In this document: piece after piece, positions 1-7,026 of the stretch
Layout: every line of letters starts with the position of its first letter
How positions within the stretch are numbered: the stretch's first letter is position 1
Assembly: GCA_934444735.1 (NCBI GenBank)
Contig: CAKSDE010000020.1
Location: 1 to 49,425 of the forward strand
Reading direction: 5' to 3'
From: an uncultured Clostridia bacterium
Lineage (GTDB): Bacteria > Bacillota > Clostridia > UBA1381
Length of the DNA stretch: 49,425 bases
Notes under the pieces: generated by a model
Databases searched by the model: none
Told to the model about the DNA's origin: nothing
What the model saw: the letters and a program-made list of their open reading frames with translations, nothing else
Position numbers and translations under genes: made by a program

Positions 1-555
1 AACTTGCCCCCGACGGCGTACGAAGGTACTCCGAGGGGGGAATTTGTTCGTAGTGTATACGGTCTGGACTTTTTTCCACTCTCTTTCGGGAATAGGAAAA
101 AAAGATTCAGAACGGACAAACTTGCCCCCGACGGCGTACGAAGGTACTCCGAGGGGGGAATTTGTTCGTAGTGTATACGGTCTGGACTTTTTTCCGCTCT
201 CTTTCGGGAATCGAAAAAAAGATTCAGAACGGACAAACTTGCCCCCAGCGGTGTACGAAGATTCTCCGAGAGGGATTTGTTCGTAAGTTGTTACGGTCCG
301 GACTTTTTTCCGCTCTCTTTCGGGAATCGAAAAAAAAGATTCAGAACGGACAAACTTGCCCCCGACGGCGTACGAAGGTACTCCGAGGGGGGAATTTGTT
401 CGTAAGTTGTTACGGTCTGGACTTTTTTCCGCTCTCTTTCGGGAATAGGAAAAAAAGATTCAGAACGGACAAACTTGCCCCCGACGGCGTACGAAGGTAC
501 TCCGAGGGGGAATTTGTTCGTAAGTTGTTACGGTCTGGACTTTTTTTACATTCCC
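1..555. repeat. Tandem array of about 118-bp hairpin-forming repeats (locus 1)
   Basis: Four full units and one partial unit begin at about 1, 119, 236, 353 and 472, a period of 117-119 bp, and the array runs into the left edge of the window. Each unit contains the core cccgacggcgtac followed by ggtactccgag. Around the core is a stem pairing a CCCCC side with a GGGGG side and an ACAAA side with a TTTGT side. A second stem pairs TTTTTTCC with GGAAAAAA. The last unit ends in T7 followed by acattccc, five bases before the P-ATPase stop codon. The same core and the same 3' end occur at 14681-14864 and 24791-24926. Short reading frames across the array only follow the repeat and are not credible genes. 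The role is unknown; the array could act as a transcription terminator for the ATPase gene, which reads towards it. Confidence 0.9.
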
Positions 556-559
556 GAAC

Positions 560-2593
560 TTATCTCATTGCTCTTACCGCATTTAATACCGCCAAAATCA
601 TTACTCCGACATCGGCAAATACAGCAAGGTACATATTTGTAAATCCAAGTACACCTAGAAGCATTACCAATGCCTTTACGGCTATCGAGAACACCACATT
701 CTGATAAACTATACCCATTGTCTTTTGGGATATATCCACAGCCGTTTTGAGGCTCTTTAAGCTATCGTCAAGAAGGATTATATCCGAGTTTGCTATTGCA
801 ATATCGGAGCCTGCTCCGCCCATCGATATACCTATATCTGCCATAGCCAGTACAGGTGCATCATTTATACCGTCGCCGACATATGCAAGCGGCTCTTTTT
901 CTTTCAGTTCTTTTGCAATTCTTACTTTATCCTCGGGGAGTAAGCCTGCATAGTAATTTTTAATGCCGATATTATCCGCCAAATTCTTGACCGCCTGCTC
1001 ATTATCTCCCGAGAGGATCGCCGTTTTCGCGCCGATGCTCTGCAATGCCGCAATTACGTCTTTAGATTCTTTCTTCATATTATCCGAAAGCTTTACATAG
1101 CCTCTGTATTCTCCGTCTATCGCAAGATATATCACTGTTCCGGAAACCTTCGGTGCGCCCTTGATTTTATATAAATCCAAAAGCTTAGCGTTACCTGCCG
1201 CAGCCTTCTTTCCCGAAAATTCTGCCGCAATACCCATACCCTTAAGCTCCGTTATGCCCTTAGCCTCCAGATACGGCGCTTTTGCCTGTTCTGCCACAAC
1301 CGCCGCCAAAGGGTGAGTCGAAAGACGCTCCAACTGTGCCAGCAGATTGAAATCTTCGTCGGATATTGTATTTTCCGATATTGTGAATTTTCCGCTTGTG
1401 AGTGTTCCCGTCTTATCAAATGCGAAATTTTTGATTTTATGCAAATTTTCCAATGAACTGTTGCCTTTGAAGAGTATCTTATTTTTAGACGCTCTGCCCA
1501 CTCCGGCAAAAAGTGTCAACGGAACCGATATAACCAGTGAGCACGGGCATGAAACTACCAAAAACAGCAGCGCCGTATATATTCCGCGCTTTACGCCGAT
1601 GCCCGGTATGAATGACATTATAACTGCCGCCAAAATCGCCAGTATAACAACCGTCGGTGTGTATTTTTTTGCAAATGCTGTCATGAATCTCTCGGATTTT
1701 GCCTTATGCTTTGATGACTCCTCAAGCATCTTTACAACCTTTGCGATAGATGAATCGCTGTATTCTTTAGTTATGCGCACTTCAATCGGCGCTTCTGTAT
1801 TTATTGTACCGCCCATGACCTTCGAGCCGTCCGACACCTTAACAGGCAGGCTTTCGCCCGTAAGCGATGATGTATCGGTATAAGATTCACCCGAATACAC
1901 AAAACCGTCACATGGTATCTTTTCGCCTGCAAATACGGCAATACGGTCATTAATCTTCAAATCCTCAGGCTTTACAATCTCATAGCCGCTCTCTGTAATT
2001 CTTCTTGCACTGTCCGGCGCAAAATCAAACATTGCTTTAATTGAACTTCTGCATTTATACGCCGTTATATCTCCTATCAGCTCGCCTAATTTATAGAAAA
2101 ACATTACGGCGCAAGCCTCACGGTAATCTCCGATGCATATTGCACCGATTGTCGCAATACTCATCAAAAACTCTTCATCAAAAAATTTACCCTTTGGAAT
2201 TTTTTTAACCGATGACCACAAAACATCATAACCCAGCAAAAGATATACAATCAGCACTGCCCAATCCGGTATTTGATGAAAAATCATTACAACGCCCGTC
2301 AGTAGCGCCTCACAGATAACGCGTATATAATCCGCTTTTCCGCGCTCCTCGCCATGCTCATGGTCATGACCGCAGCAACAGCAACCGTCATCGTCGTCAT
2401 CACAGCAGTGGTGATGCCCCTCGTGATCATGATGATGGTGGTCATGACACCCACATTCCTCATGGTGGTGATGATGCTCATGTTCGTGGTGCTCGTGTTC
2501 CTCGTGACACCCACACTCCCCGTCACGGTGGTGATGCTCATGTTCACAGACTTCGTGTTCATGCTTTTCTAAGTTATCGTCCTTATGTGCCAT
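560..2593 (-). CDS. Heavy-metal (Zn/Cd/Co-type) translocating P-type ATPase
   Basis: A 677-residue P1B-type ATPase that would export divalent soft metals across the cytoplasmic membrane using ATP. Visible motifs are the transmembrane metal site SCPCS, the phosphorylation site DKTGTLT, the HP dipeptide of the nucleotide domain (THPLAAVV) and the hinge GDGINDAP. In place of a folded HMA domain the first 80 or so residues are an extraordinary run of His, Cys, Asp and Glu, with clusters such as HHHHH and CCCC, which probably buffers or senses metal. I chose the ATG at 2593 because AAAGGAGAG lies just upstream. The longer frame starting at 2629 begins at about the transcription start of the promoter and inside the operator. 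CadA/ZntA-like function is inferred from the CPC motif; the exact metal is not determined. Confidence 0.93.
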   Translation of the reverse strand: MAHKDDNLEKHEHEVCEHEHHHRDGECGCHEEHEHHEHEHHHHHEECGCHDHHHHDHEGHHHCCDDDDDGCCCCGHDHEHGEERGKADYIRVICEALLTGVVMIFHQIPDWAVLIVYLLLGYDVLWSSVKKIPKGKFFDEEFLMSIATIGAICIGDYREACAVMFFYKLGELIGDITAYKCRSSIKAMFDFAPDSARRITESGYEIVKPEDLKINDRIAVFAGEKIPCDGFVYSGESYTDTSSLTGESLPVKVSDGSKVMGGTINTEAPIEVRITKEYSDSSIAKVVKMLEESSKHKAKSERFMTAFAKKYTPTVVILAILAAVIMSFIPGIGVKRGIYTALLFLVVSCPCSLVISVPLTLFAGVGRASKNKILFKGNSSLENLHKIKNFAFDKTGTLTSGKFTISENTISDEDFNLLAQLERLSTHPLAAVVAEQAKAPYLEAKGITELKGMGIAAEFSGKKAAAGNAKLLDLYKIKGAPKVSGTVIYLAIDGEYRGYVKLSDNMKKESKDVIAALQSIGAKTAILSGDNEQAVKNLADNIGIKNYYAGLLPEDKVRIAKELKEKEPLAYVGDGINDAPVLAMADIGISMGGAGSDIAIANSDIILLDDSLKSLKTAVDISQKTMGIVYQNVVFSIAVKALVMLLGVLGFTNMYLAVFADVGVMILAVLNAVRAMR

Positions 2594-2609
2594 ATCAATC
2601 TCTCCTTTT

Positions 2610-2633
2610 ATATATGAATGATTGTTCATATAT
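2610..2633. promoter_or_regulatory. ArsR/SmtB-type operator (9-6-9 inverted repeat)
   Basis: ATATATGAA, six bases, TTCATATAT: a perfect 9-bp inverted repeat placed between the -10 box and the start codon of the P-ATPase gene. It resembles the AT-rich TGAA/TTCA operators bound by zinc- or cadmium-sensing ArsR/SmtB repressors such as SmtB and CzrA. A repressor here would block the ATPase promoter until metal releases it. No ArsR-family gene is in the window, so the regulator would act from elsewhere. Confidence 0.75.
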
Positions 2634-2635
2634 TC

Positions 2636-2664
2636 ATTATATACATTCTTCCTTGTTTTGTCAA
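2636..2664 (-). promoter_or_regulatory. Sigma-A promoter of the P-ATPase gene
   Basis: On the minus strand TTGACA (2659-2664), a 17-base spacer and TATAAT (2636-2641) make a perfect consensus promoter. The inferred start of transcription near 2629 is inside the operator. Confidence 0.88.
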
Positions 2665-2709
2665 CACTTTTTTATAGTTTTCTTATTTTTTGTATAAATC
2701 CATCAAAAC

Positions 2710-2738
2710 TTGACATGGAAAAAAATGTATAGTATAAT
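2710..2738 (+). promoter_or_regulatory. Consensus sigma-A promoter of the abrB-like gene
   Basis: TTGACA (2710-2715), a 17-base spacer and TATAAT (2733-2738). Transcription would begin about 2745, only a few bases before the first copy of the repeated leader hairpin, so the mRNA starts with that element. Confidence 0.88.
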
Positions 2739-2749
2739 TAAACTACAGA

Positions 2750-3187
2750 AAAAATCTCTTATCATTCCTTGCCATACGGATAAGAGAAATTTATATTATA
2801 TTTGTGCCGATGTATGGCGGCGGAATGGAGATTAACGCGAAACTTCCTTTCGCGTTAGCCTCCGGCAGGATTTGATTGCCCGTGCGAATTTTTCCTCGCT
2901 GCTCTCGGAAACGCACATGGGCGTAAAAATCTCTTATCATTCCTTGCCATACGGATAAGAGATACTTATATTATATTTATGCCGATGTATGGCGGCGGAA
3001 TGGAGATTAACGCGAAACTTCCTTTCGCGTTAGCCTCCGGCAGGATTTGATTGCCCGTGCGAATTTTTCCTCGCTGCTCTCGGAAACGCACATGGGCGTA
3101 AAAATCTCTTATCATTCCTTGCCATACAGATAAGAGATACCTAAATTACTATTTATGCCGATGTATGGCGGCGGAATGGAGATTTTT
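2750..3187 (+). ncRNA. Tandem structured leader element (two full and one 5'-truncated copies) upstream of abrB-like gene
   Basis: Copies begin at 2750, 2925 and 3100 (period 175 bp) if the hairpin aaaaatctcttatc is taken as the marker. Each has a hairpin CTCTTATC/GATAAGAG whose loop contains GCCATAC, and about 40 bases later GTATGGC, the exact complement, just before ggcggaatggagatt, which supplies the GGAG ribosome binding site. Between marker hairpins lie a stem AACGCGAAA/TTTCGCGTT, a small GGCA/TGCC hairpin and a stem CCCGTGCG/CGCAC-GGG. Only the third copy runs into a start codon. Related elements precede trxB and the amidase-domain gene. I read this as a structured 5' UTR, possibly a translation-controlling pseudoknot. 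It matches no riboswitch class that I recognise. Confidence 0.7.
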
Positions 3188-3451
3188 ATGAAAGTTACAG
3201 GAATGTCTCGCCCGATAGATGAAATGGGGCGAATTGTAATCCCGAAAGAGATTCGCCGAAGTTTCGATATACACGAAAAAGATCTTATGGAGATTTTTAT
3301 CGACGGTGACAGTATTATTCTGAAAAAAGCCACACCCACCTGCGCGTTTTGCGGCTCCGAAGATCAACCGGAAGAAGTTGACGGAAAATATATCTGCAAA
3401 AATTGCATTGCAAAAATTGCGAGTATCAGTTTAAATAATGAACAATTATAA
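3188..3451 (+). CDS. AbrB/SpoVT-family transcriptional regulator with zinc ribbon
   Basis: An 87-residue protein. The N-terminal swapped-hairpin AbrB/SpoVT domain (residues 5-50) shows the typical RPIDEMGRIVIPKEIR segment used for DNA binding. A short C-terminal ribbon follows with CAFC and CKNC pairs, likely to bind zinc. Proteins of this build are common in Clostridia and usually control transition-state or sporulation-linked genes; the targets here are unknown. The ATG at 3188 is chosen because GGAG sits seven bases upstream and the family start matches; the reading frame stays open upstream through the leader repeat (MPMYGGGMEIF), which I treat as untranslated. The transcription unit appears to be a single gene with the long repeated leader. 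Confidence 0.88.
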   Translation: MKVTGMSRPIDEMGRIVIPKEIRRSFDIHEKDLMEIFIDGDSIILKKATPTCAFCGSEDQPEEVDGKYICKNCIAKIASISLNNEQL

Positions 3452-3472
3452 AAACGCTTTGCGGTTTTTTAC
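3447..3472 (+). terminator. Probable intrinsic terminator of abrB-like gene
   Basis: A short stem aaaaacgc-ttt-gcggtttttt overlaps the stop codon and ends in six T. The stem has one bulged G, so it is not strong. Confidence 0.5.
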
Positions 3473-3601
3473 ACAAATTTTATTTTTCATTATCAGCGGT
3501 CGGTAAAAAACACACCTCGATTTTGACAACAGTTTGACAACCTCATATTGACACTTTAAGGCATTTTGTGGCAGTGTCGGGCAGTGCACAAATTAATGAA
3601 A

Positions 3602-3639
3602 AACCGCATAAACACTATATTCTCAAGCATTTATGCGGT
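3602..3639 (-). terminator. Intrinsic terminator downstream of tRNA-Thr
   Basis: On the minus strand ACCGCATAAA pairs with TTTATGCGGT and is followed by a T-rich tract. It lies just beyond the tRNA 3' end. Confidence 0.8.
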
Positions 3640-3648
3640 CTTAAACTT

Positions 3649-3723
3649 TGGAGCTAGTGACAGGAATCGAACCTGCAACCTGATCATTACGAATGATCTG
3701 CTCTGCCATTGAGCCACACTAGC
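3649..3723 (-). tRNA. tRNA-Thr (anticodon CGT)
   Basis: Read on the minus strand, the acceptor arm GCTAGTG pairs with CACTAGC, followed by discriminator T and an encoded CCA. The anticodon stem GATCA/TGATC encloses the loop TTCGTAA, giving anticodon CGT for ACG codons. The T arm contains GGTTCGATTCC-like sequence (GCAGGTTCGATTCCTGT). No separate promoter is visible between it and yqeY, so it may be co-transcribed with rpsU-yqeY. Confidence 0.96.
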
Positions 3724-3738
3724 ATATTACGATAAACC

Positions 3739-3763
3739 CAAGAGAGAGAAAAACTCTCTCTTG
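3739..3763 (-). other. Perfect hairpin between yqeY and tRNA-Thr
   Basis: CAAGAGAGAG and CTCTCTCTTG form a 10-bp stem with a five-base loop. On the minus strand it is not followed by a clean T tract, so it may be a weak terminator or an RNA processing site that separates yqeY mRNA from the tRNA. Confidence 0.5.
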
Positions 3764-3773
3764 TATTTATCAT

Positions 3774-4220
3774 TTATAGTGATAATAATTCTTTAGCTAT
3801 TTCATTAATCATTTTGCCGTCTGCTCTGCCCTTTGTTTTCGGCATAACAGTCGCCATAATTTTACCCATATCCTTCATAGATGAAGCGCCTGTTGCCTCA
3901 ACAGCCTCTTTTACGATAGCATAAAGCTCATCTTTTGTTAACTGCTCGGGAAGGTACTCCTTCAAAACATCCATCTCTGCCTTTAGTTCGGCGATTAACT
4001 CGTCACGACCGCTCTTTTCATAGTCCGGCAATGCGTCGCGTCTTTGCTTCATTTGCTTTGCAATAACATCAAGCACACCGTCATCGTCAAGAGTGATCTT
4101 ATTGTCCTTTTCAACCTGCAAAATAGCCGCTCTGACCATCTGCACAACGTTTTTGCGGACAACATTTTTATTTTTCATTGCCGACTTTAAATCATCGGCC
4201 AAACGTTCTTTAAGTGACAT
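3774..4220 (-). CDS. yqeY: GatB/YqeY family protein
   Basis: A 148-residue all-helical protein of the YqeY family, related to the tail domain of the GatB subunit of Asp/Glu-tRNA amidotransferase. Typical features are the start MSLKERLADDLKSAMKNK, the central RRDALPDYEKSGRDELIAEL-like stretch and the C-terminal VMPKTKGRADGKMINE. The tail domain is thought to contact tRNA, but the cellular role is not settled. Two ATG codons are adjacent (4223 and 4220); I prefer 4220, because the family begins MSL and AGGAG then has an 8-base gap. It lies 12 bp after rpsU in the usual Firmicutes order and is expected to share its promoter. Confidence 0.93.
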   Translation of the reverse strand: MSLKERLADDLKSAMKNKNVVRKNVVQMVRAAILQVEKDNKITLDDDGVLDVIAKQMKQRRDALPDYEKSGRDELIAELKAEMDVLKEYLPEQLTKDELYAIVKEAVEATGASSMKDMGKIMATVMPKTKGRADGKMINEIAKELLSL

Positions 4221-4232
4221 CATTCTGTCTCC

Positions 4233-4409
4233 TTACTTAAACTTTCTCTTGCGTGCAGCCTCAGACTTTTTCTTACGTTTTACACTGGGTTTTTCGTAAT
4301 GCTCACGCTTTCTGATTTCAGACATAACACCTGATTTAGCACACTGACGCTTAAATCTGCGAAGTGCACTATCTAATGATTCATTATCTTTTACACGAAT
4401 TTCAGACAC
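4233..4409 (-). CDS. rpsU: 30S ribosomal protein S21
   Basis: A 58-residue basic protein starting with GTG, so a search limited to ATG starts or longer frames would miss it. The sequence begins VSEIRVKDNESLDSALRRFK and continues with RQCAKSGVMSEIRKREHYEK, then a Lys/Arg-rich tail ending RKRKFK, all standard for S21 of the small ribosomal subunit. The ribosome binding site is a strong GGAGGGAGGGG. It has its own consensus promoter (4481-4510) and leads into yqeY, with the HIT protein gene upstream, an order common in Clostridia. Confidence 0.97.
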   Translation of the reverse strand: MSEIRVKDNESLDSALRRFKRQCAKSGVMSEIRKREHYEKPSVKRKKKSEAARKRKFK

Positions 4410-4480
4410 TTTTTCCCCTCCCTCCGGCTGTACAATATATCCGGATGATTTGAATAGGATAAATAATCACTACATCTCTT

Positions 4481-4510
4481 ATTATACCTTAAAACATATG
4501 GTTTTGTCAA
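4481..4510 (-). promoter_or_regulatory. Sigma-A promoter of rpsU-yqeY
   Basis: Minus strand TTGACA (4505-4510), an 18-base spacer and TATAAT (4481-4486). The inferred 5' UTR is about 65 bases. Confidence 0.85.
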
Positions 4511-4556
4511 TATATTTTAAAAACTTTTTTTATTTTCTTGAAAATTTCGTCAATTT

Positions 4557-4898
4557 TCAGCCTGCCGGCCAGCCAAATTCACGTCCGCCCATCAGGTGGA
4601 AATGCAGATGCATCACGGTCTGTCCGCCATCCTTACCGCAATTGTTTACAACTCTGTAGCCGTTTTCGGCAAATCCGAGCTGCTTTGCAATCTTAGGCAC
4701 TGCCTCAAATACCGCCGCAACAAACTTACTGTTTTTCTCATCTATCGCATTTGCCGATTCGATATGCACCTTCGGGACAATCACCACATGATGCGGCGCC
4801 TGCGGCTCAATATCATAAAACGCATACACAAAATCATCTTCATAAACTTTTTTTGAAGGGATTTCACCCTCTACAATTTTACAAAACAAACAATCCAT
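4557..4898 (-). CDS. HIT (histidine triad) family nucleotide-binding protein
   Basis: A 113-residue HINT-like hydrolase. The signature HLHFHLMGG near the C-terminus is the histidine triad whose middle His attacks the alpha-phosphate of nucleoside phosphoramidates or adenylates. The start MDCLFCKIVEGEIPS carries the CxxC often seen in this family. Its physiological substrate is not known from sequence. The start is set by AGGAGG upstream, which lies inside the 3' end of nth (stop at 4902-4904), so the two genes are co-transcribed and translationally coupled. Confidence 0.94.
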   Translation of the reverse strand: MDCLFCKIVEGEIPSKKVYEDDFVYAFYDIEPQAPHHVVIVPKVHIESANAIDEKNSKFVAAVFEAVPKIAKQLGFAENGYRVVNNCGKDGGQTVMHLHFHLMGGREFGWPAG

Positions 4899-4901
4899 TT
4901 T

Positions 4902-5552
4902 TCATTCCTCCTGATGTTTTTTTAATTTTTTCGCATAACTGCACAATTCAATCAAAGGGCACTCCCGGCACTTCGGGCTTCTCGCATTGCACACCGCTCT
5001 TCCGTGCGCCACCATCTGATGGCAAAACTTAAGCTGATAATCCTCGGGGAGTATTTTTTTCAGCTCAAACTCAATCTTTACGGGATCCTGCTCTTTTGTA
5101 AGCCCCAATCGGTTTGTCAGGCGTATGCAATGGGTATCCACCACAACGGCAGGCTTTTTAAAAATATCTCCCAGAACAAGATTTGCGGTTTTTCTGCCTG
5201 TCCCGGCAAGCGTCAGAAGATCCTCCATGGTATCGGGCACTTCACCGTTATATACCTCGGATATTCTTTTGCAGCAGGCTTTTATATTCTTTGCTTTATT
5301 TTTATAAAATCCTGCCGAGCGGATATCCTCCTCCAACTCCGCCAAATCGGCATTCGCATAATCTTCGCACGAGCGATATTTGCGAAAAAGCTCTTTTGTG
5401 ATAATATTCACCCTCGCGTCTGTGCACTGTGCCGAAAGCTGCGTGGCTATCAACATTTCTAAAGGCGTTGTATAATCAAGCGAGCATTTAACGTCCGGGT
5501 AAACCTTATCCAGAATCTCACGTATTCTTGCCGCTTTTTCTACCTTTTTCAA
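4902..5552 (-). CDS. nth: Endonuclease III
   Basis: A 216-residue base-excision repair enzyme, a DNA glycosylase/AP lyase for oxidised pyrimidines. The helix-hairpin-helix motif LAGTGRKTANLVLG holds the catalytic Lys, and VDTHCIRLTNRLGL holds the catalytic Asp. Near the C-terminus C-x6-C-x2-C-x5-C (CNARSPKCRECPLIELC) binds a [4Fe-4S] cluster. The start is TTG at 5552 with GGGGGTGAT upstream; the nearby ATG is out of frame. Its promoter is divergent from that of glyA. Confidence 0.95.
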   Translation of the reverse strand: MKKVEKAARIREILDKVYPDVKCSLDYTTPLEMLIATQLSAQCTDARVNIITKELFRKYRSCEDYANADLAELEEDIRSAGFYKNKAKNIKACCKRISEVYNGEVPDTMEDLLTLAGTGRKTANLVLGDIFKKPAVVVDTHCIRLTNRLGLTKEQDPVKIEFELKKILPEDYQLKFCHQMVAHGRAVCNARSPKCRECPLIELCSYAKKLKKHQEE

Positions 5553-5576
5553 TTAAAATCACCCCCGTTTTCATAT

Positions 5577-5605
5577 ATTATATATTTTTTTTCACCAAAA
5601 AGCAA
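5577..5605 (-). promoter_or_regulatory. Promoter of nth-HIT operon
   Basis: Minus strand TTGCTT (5600-5605), a 17-base spacer and TATAAT (5577-5582). Confidence 0.65.
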
Positions 5606-5614
5606 GATTAAATA

Positions 5615-5643
5615 TTGATATTTTTAAAAAAATACGATATAAT
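5615..5643 (+). promoter_or_regulatory. Promoter of glyA
   Basis: TTGATA (5615-5620), a 17-base spacer and TATAAT (5638-5643), back to back with the nth promoter. No purine- or glycine-responsive leader is visible in the roughly 45-base 5' UTR. Confidence 0.75.
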
Positions 5644-5695
5644 GTAAGAAGATAGATTATGTAAAACTACCAAATGTACGAAAGGATGGCAGAAA

Positions 5696-6937
5696 ATGTT
5701 GGAATTTAACAAACTAAAAGAAAATGACAAGGAAGTTTACGACGCCGTTATGTCGGAGCTTTCACGTCAACAGCACAAAATTGAGCTTATCGCCTCGGAA
5801 AACTTCGTTTCCGAAACGGTTATGGAAACTCTCGGTACACCTCTGACAAATAAATATGCGGAAGGTTACCCGGGCAAGAGATACTACGGCGGCTGCGAAT
5901 ATGTGGACGTTGCTGAAAATCTCGCAATTGAACGTGCAAAGGAAATCTTCGGTGCAAACTATGCAAATGTGCAGCCGCACTCCGGCGCACAGGCAAACAT
6001 GGCAGTATTCTTCGCGCTGTTAAAGCCGGGTGATACGGTCCTGTCAATGAGCCTTGCACACGGCGGTCATCTGAGTCACGGAAGTCCCGTTAATATGTCG
6101 GGTAAATACTTTAATATCGTGCCTTACGGTGTAACAGAGGACACAAATCTGATAGATTACGATGAAGTGCGCCGTCTTGCAATAGAAAATAAACCGAAAC
6201 TGATCTTAGCAGGCGCTTCGGCTTACCCGAGAGTAATTGATTTTGAGAAGTTCGCCGAAATTGCCAAAGAAGTCGGCGCTTACCTTATGGTCGATATGGC
6301 ACACATCGCAGGACTTGTTGCAGCAGGACTTCACCCGAACCCAGTTCCCGTTGCCGATGTTGTTACAACCACAACTCACAAAACATTGAGAGGTCCGAGA
6401 GGCGGACTTATCTTATCAAAAGACGAAGAACTCGGAAAGCTCTTTAATAAAGCAATCTTCCCCGGTATCCAGGGCGGACCTCTGATGCACGTAATCGCAT
6501 CTAAGGCAGTAAGTTTCAAGGAAGCTCTTTCTGATGACTTCAAGGCATATCAGCAGCAGATCGTAAAAAATGCCAAAGCATTTGCCGATCAGTTTGAAAA
6601 AGAGGGCTTAAAGATGGTTTCGGGCGGTACCGACAATCACCTTATCCTGCTTGATCTGACCGAAACAGGAGTAACCGGCAAGGAAGCGGAGCATATGCTT
6701 GACGAAGTCGGTATCACCGTAAACAAGAACGCTATCCCCTTTGACAAGCAGAGTCCGTTTATCACAAGCGGTATCAGAGTCGGAACTCCGGCAGGCACCA
6801 CACGTGGCTTTAAAGAGGACGATTTCAGAGAAATCGCTAAGCTTATCGCTCTCACTATCAAGGATTTCGACAATTCGCAGGACGAAGTCAGAAACCGCGT
6901 AAAAGCTTTATGTGAAAAGTATCCTTTATATAACTAA
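5696..6937 (+). CDS. glyA: Serine hydroxymethyltransferase
   Basis: A 413-residue PLP enzyme converting serine and tetrahydrofolate to glycine and 5,10-methylene-THF, the main entry of one-carbon units. The N-terminal IELIASENFVSETVMETLG and GYPGKRYYGGCEYVDV stretches, and the PLP-lysine motif TTTTHKTLRGPRGG, are diagnostic. Full family length. The ribosome binding site is GAAAGGATGG. It is a monocistronic unit bounded by its own promoter and a bidirectional terminator. Confidence 0.98.
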   Translation: MLEFNKLKENDKEVYDAVMSELSRQQHKIELIASENFVSETVMETLGTPLTNKYAEGYPGKRYYGGCEYVDVAENLAIERAKEIFGANYANVQPHSGAQANMAVFFALLKPGDTVLSMSLAHGGHLSHGSPVNMSGKYFNIVPYGVTEDTNLIDYDEVRRLAIENKPKLILAGASAYPRVIDFEKFAEIAKEVGAYLMVDMAHIAGLVAAGLHPNPVPVADVVTTTTHKTLRGPRGGLILSKDEELGKLFNKAIFPGIQGGPLMHVIASKAVSFKEALSDDFKAYQQQIVKNAKAFADQFEKEGLKMVSGGTDNHLILLDLTETGVTGKEAEHMLDEVGITVNKNAIPFDKQSPFITSGIRVGTPAGTTRGFKEDDFREIAKLIALTIKDFDNSQDEVRNRVKALCEKYPLYN

Positions 6938-6959
6938 ATAACTCCTTTGGGGAAAAATG

Positions 6960-7020
6960 CAAAAAAACCGAACTCAACGATGCACTACTGTATGCCGTCC
7001 GAGTTCGGTTTTTATTTTTT
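6960..7020. terminator. Bidirectional terminator between glyA and the DMT transporter gene
   Basis: ACCGAACTC (6966-6974) pairs with GAGTTCGGT (7000-7008), with A-rich and T-rich flanks on both sides, so it can stop transcription from both convergent genes. Confidence 0.85.
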
Positions 7021-7026
7021 AAATCA

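Noticed and set aside
44..704. Reading frames of 80 and 180 residues across the left-hand repeats
   Set aside because: They encode the tandem repeat unit (FVVYTVWTFF and similar) and then the antisense of the ATPase; no sign of a gene.
2299..2572. Long overlapping frames on both strands within the P-ATPase N-terminus
   Set aside because: They are by-products of the CAY/GAY-rich codons for the His/Asp tail; they show repetitive Met/Thr/Val sequence and have no ribosome binding site.
3520..3590. Three TTGACA-like boxes on the plus strand after the abrB-like gene
   Set aside because: None has a -10 box at the right distance and no plus-strand gene follows.
3649..3723. tRNA-Thr as an integration (att) site for a mobile element
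   Set aside because: No integrase gene, no repeated tRNA 3' end nearby, and the flanking genes keep the usual chromosomal order.
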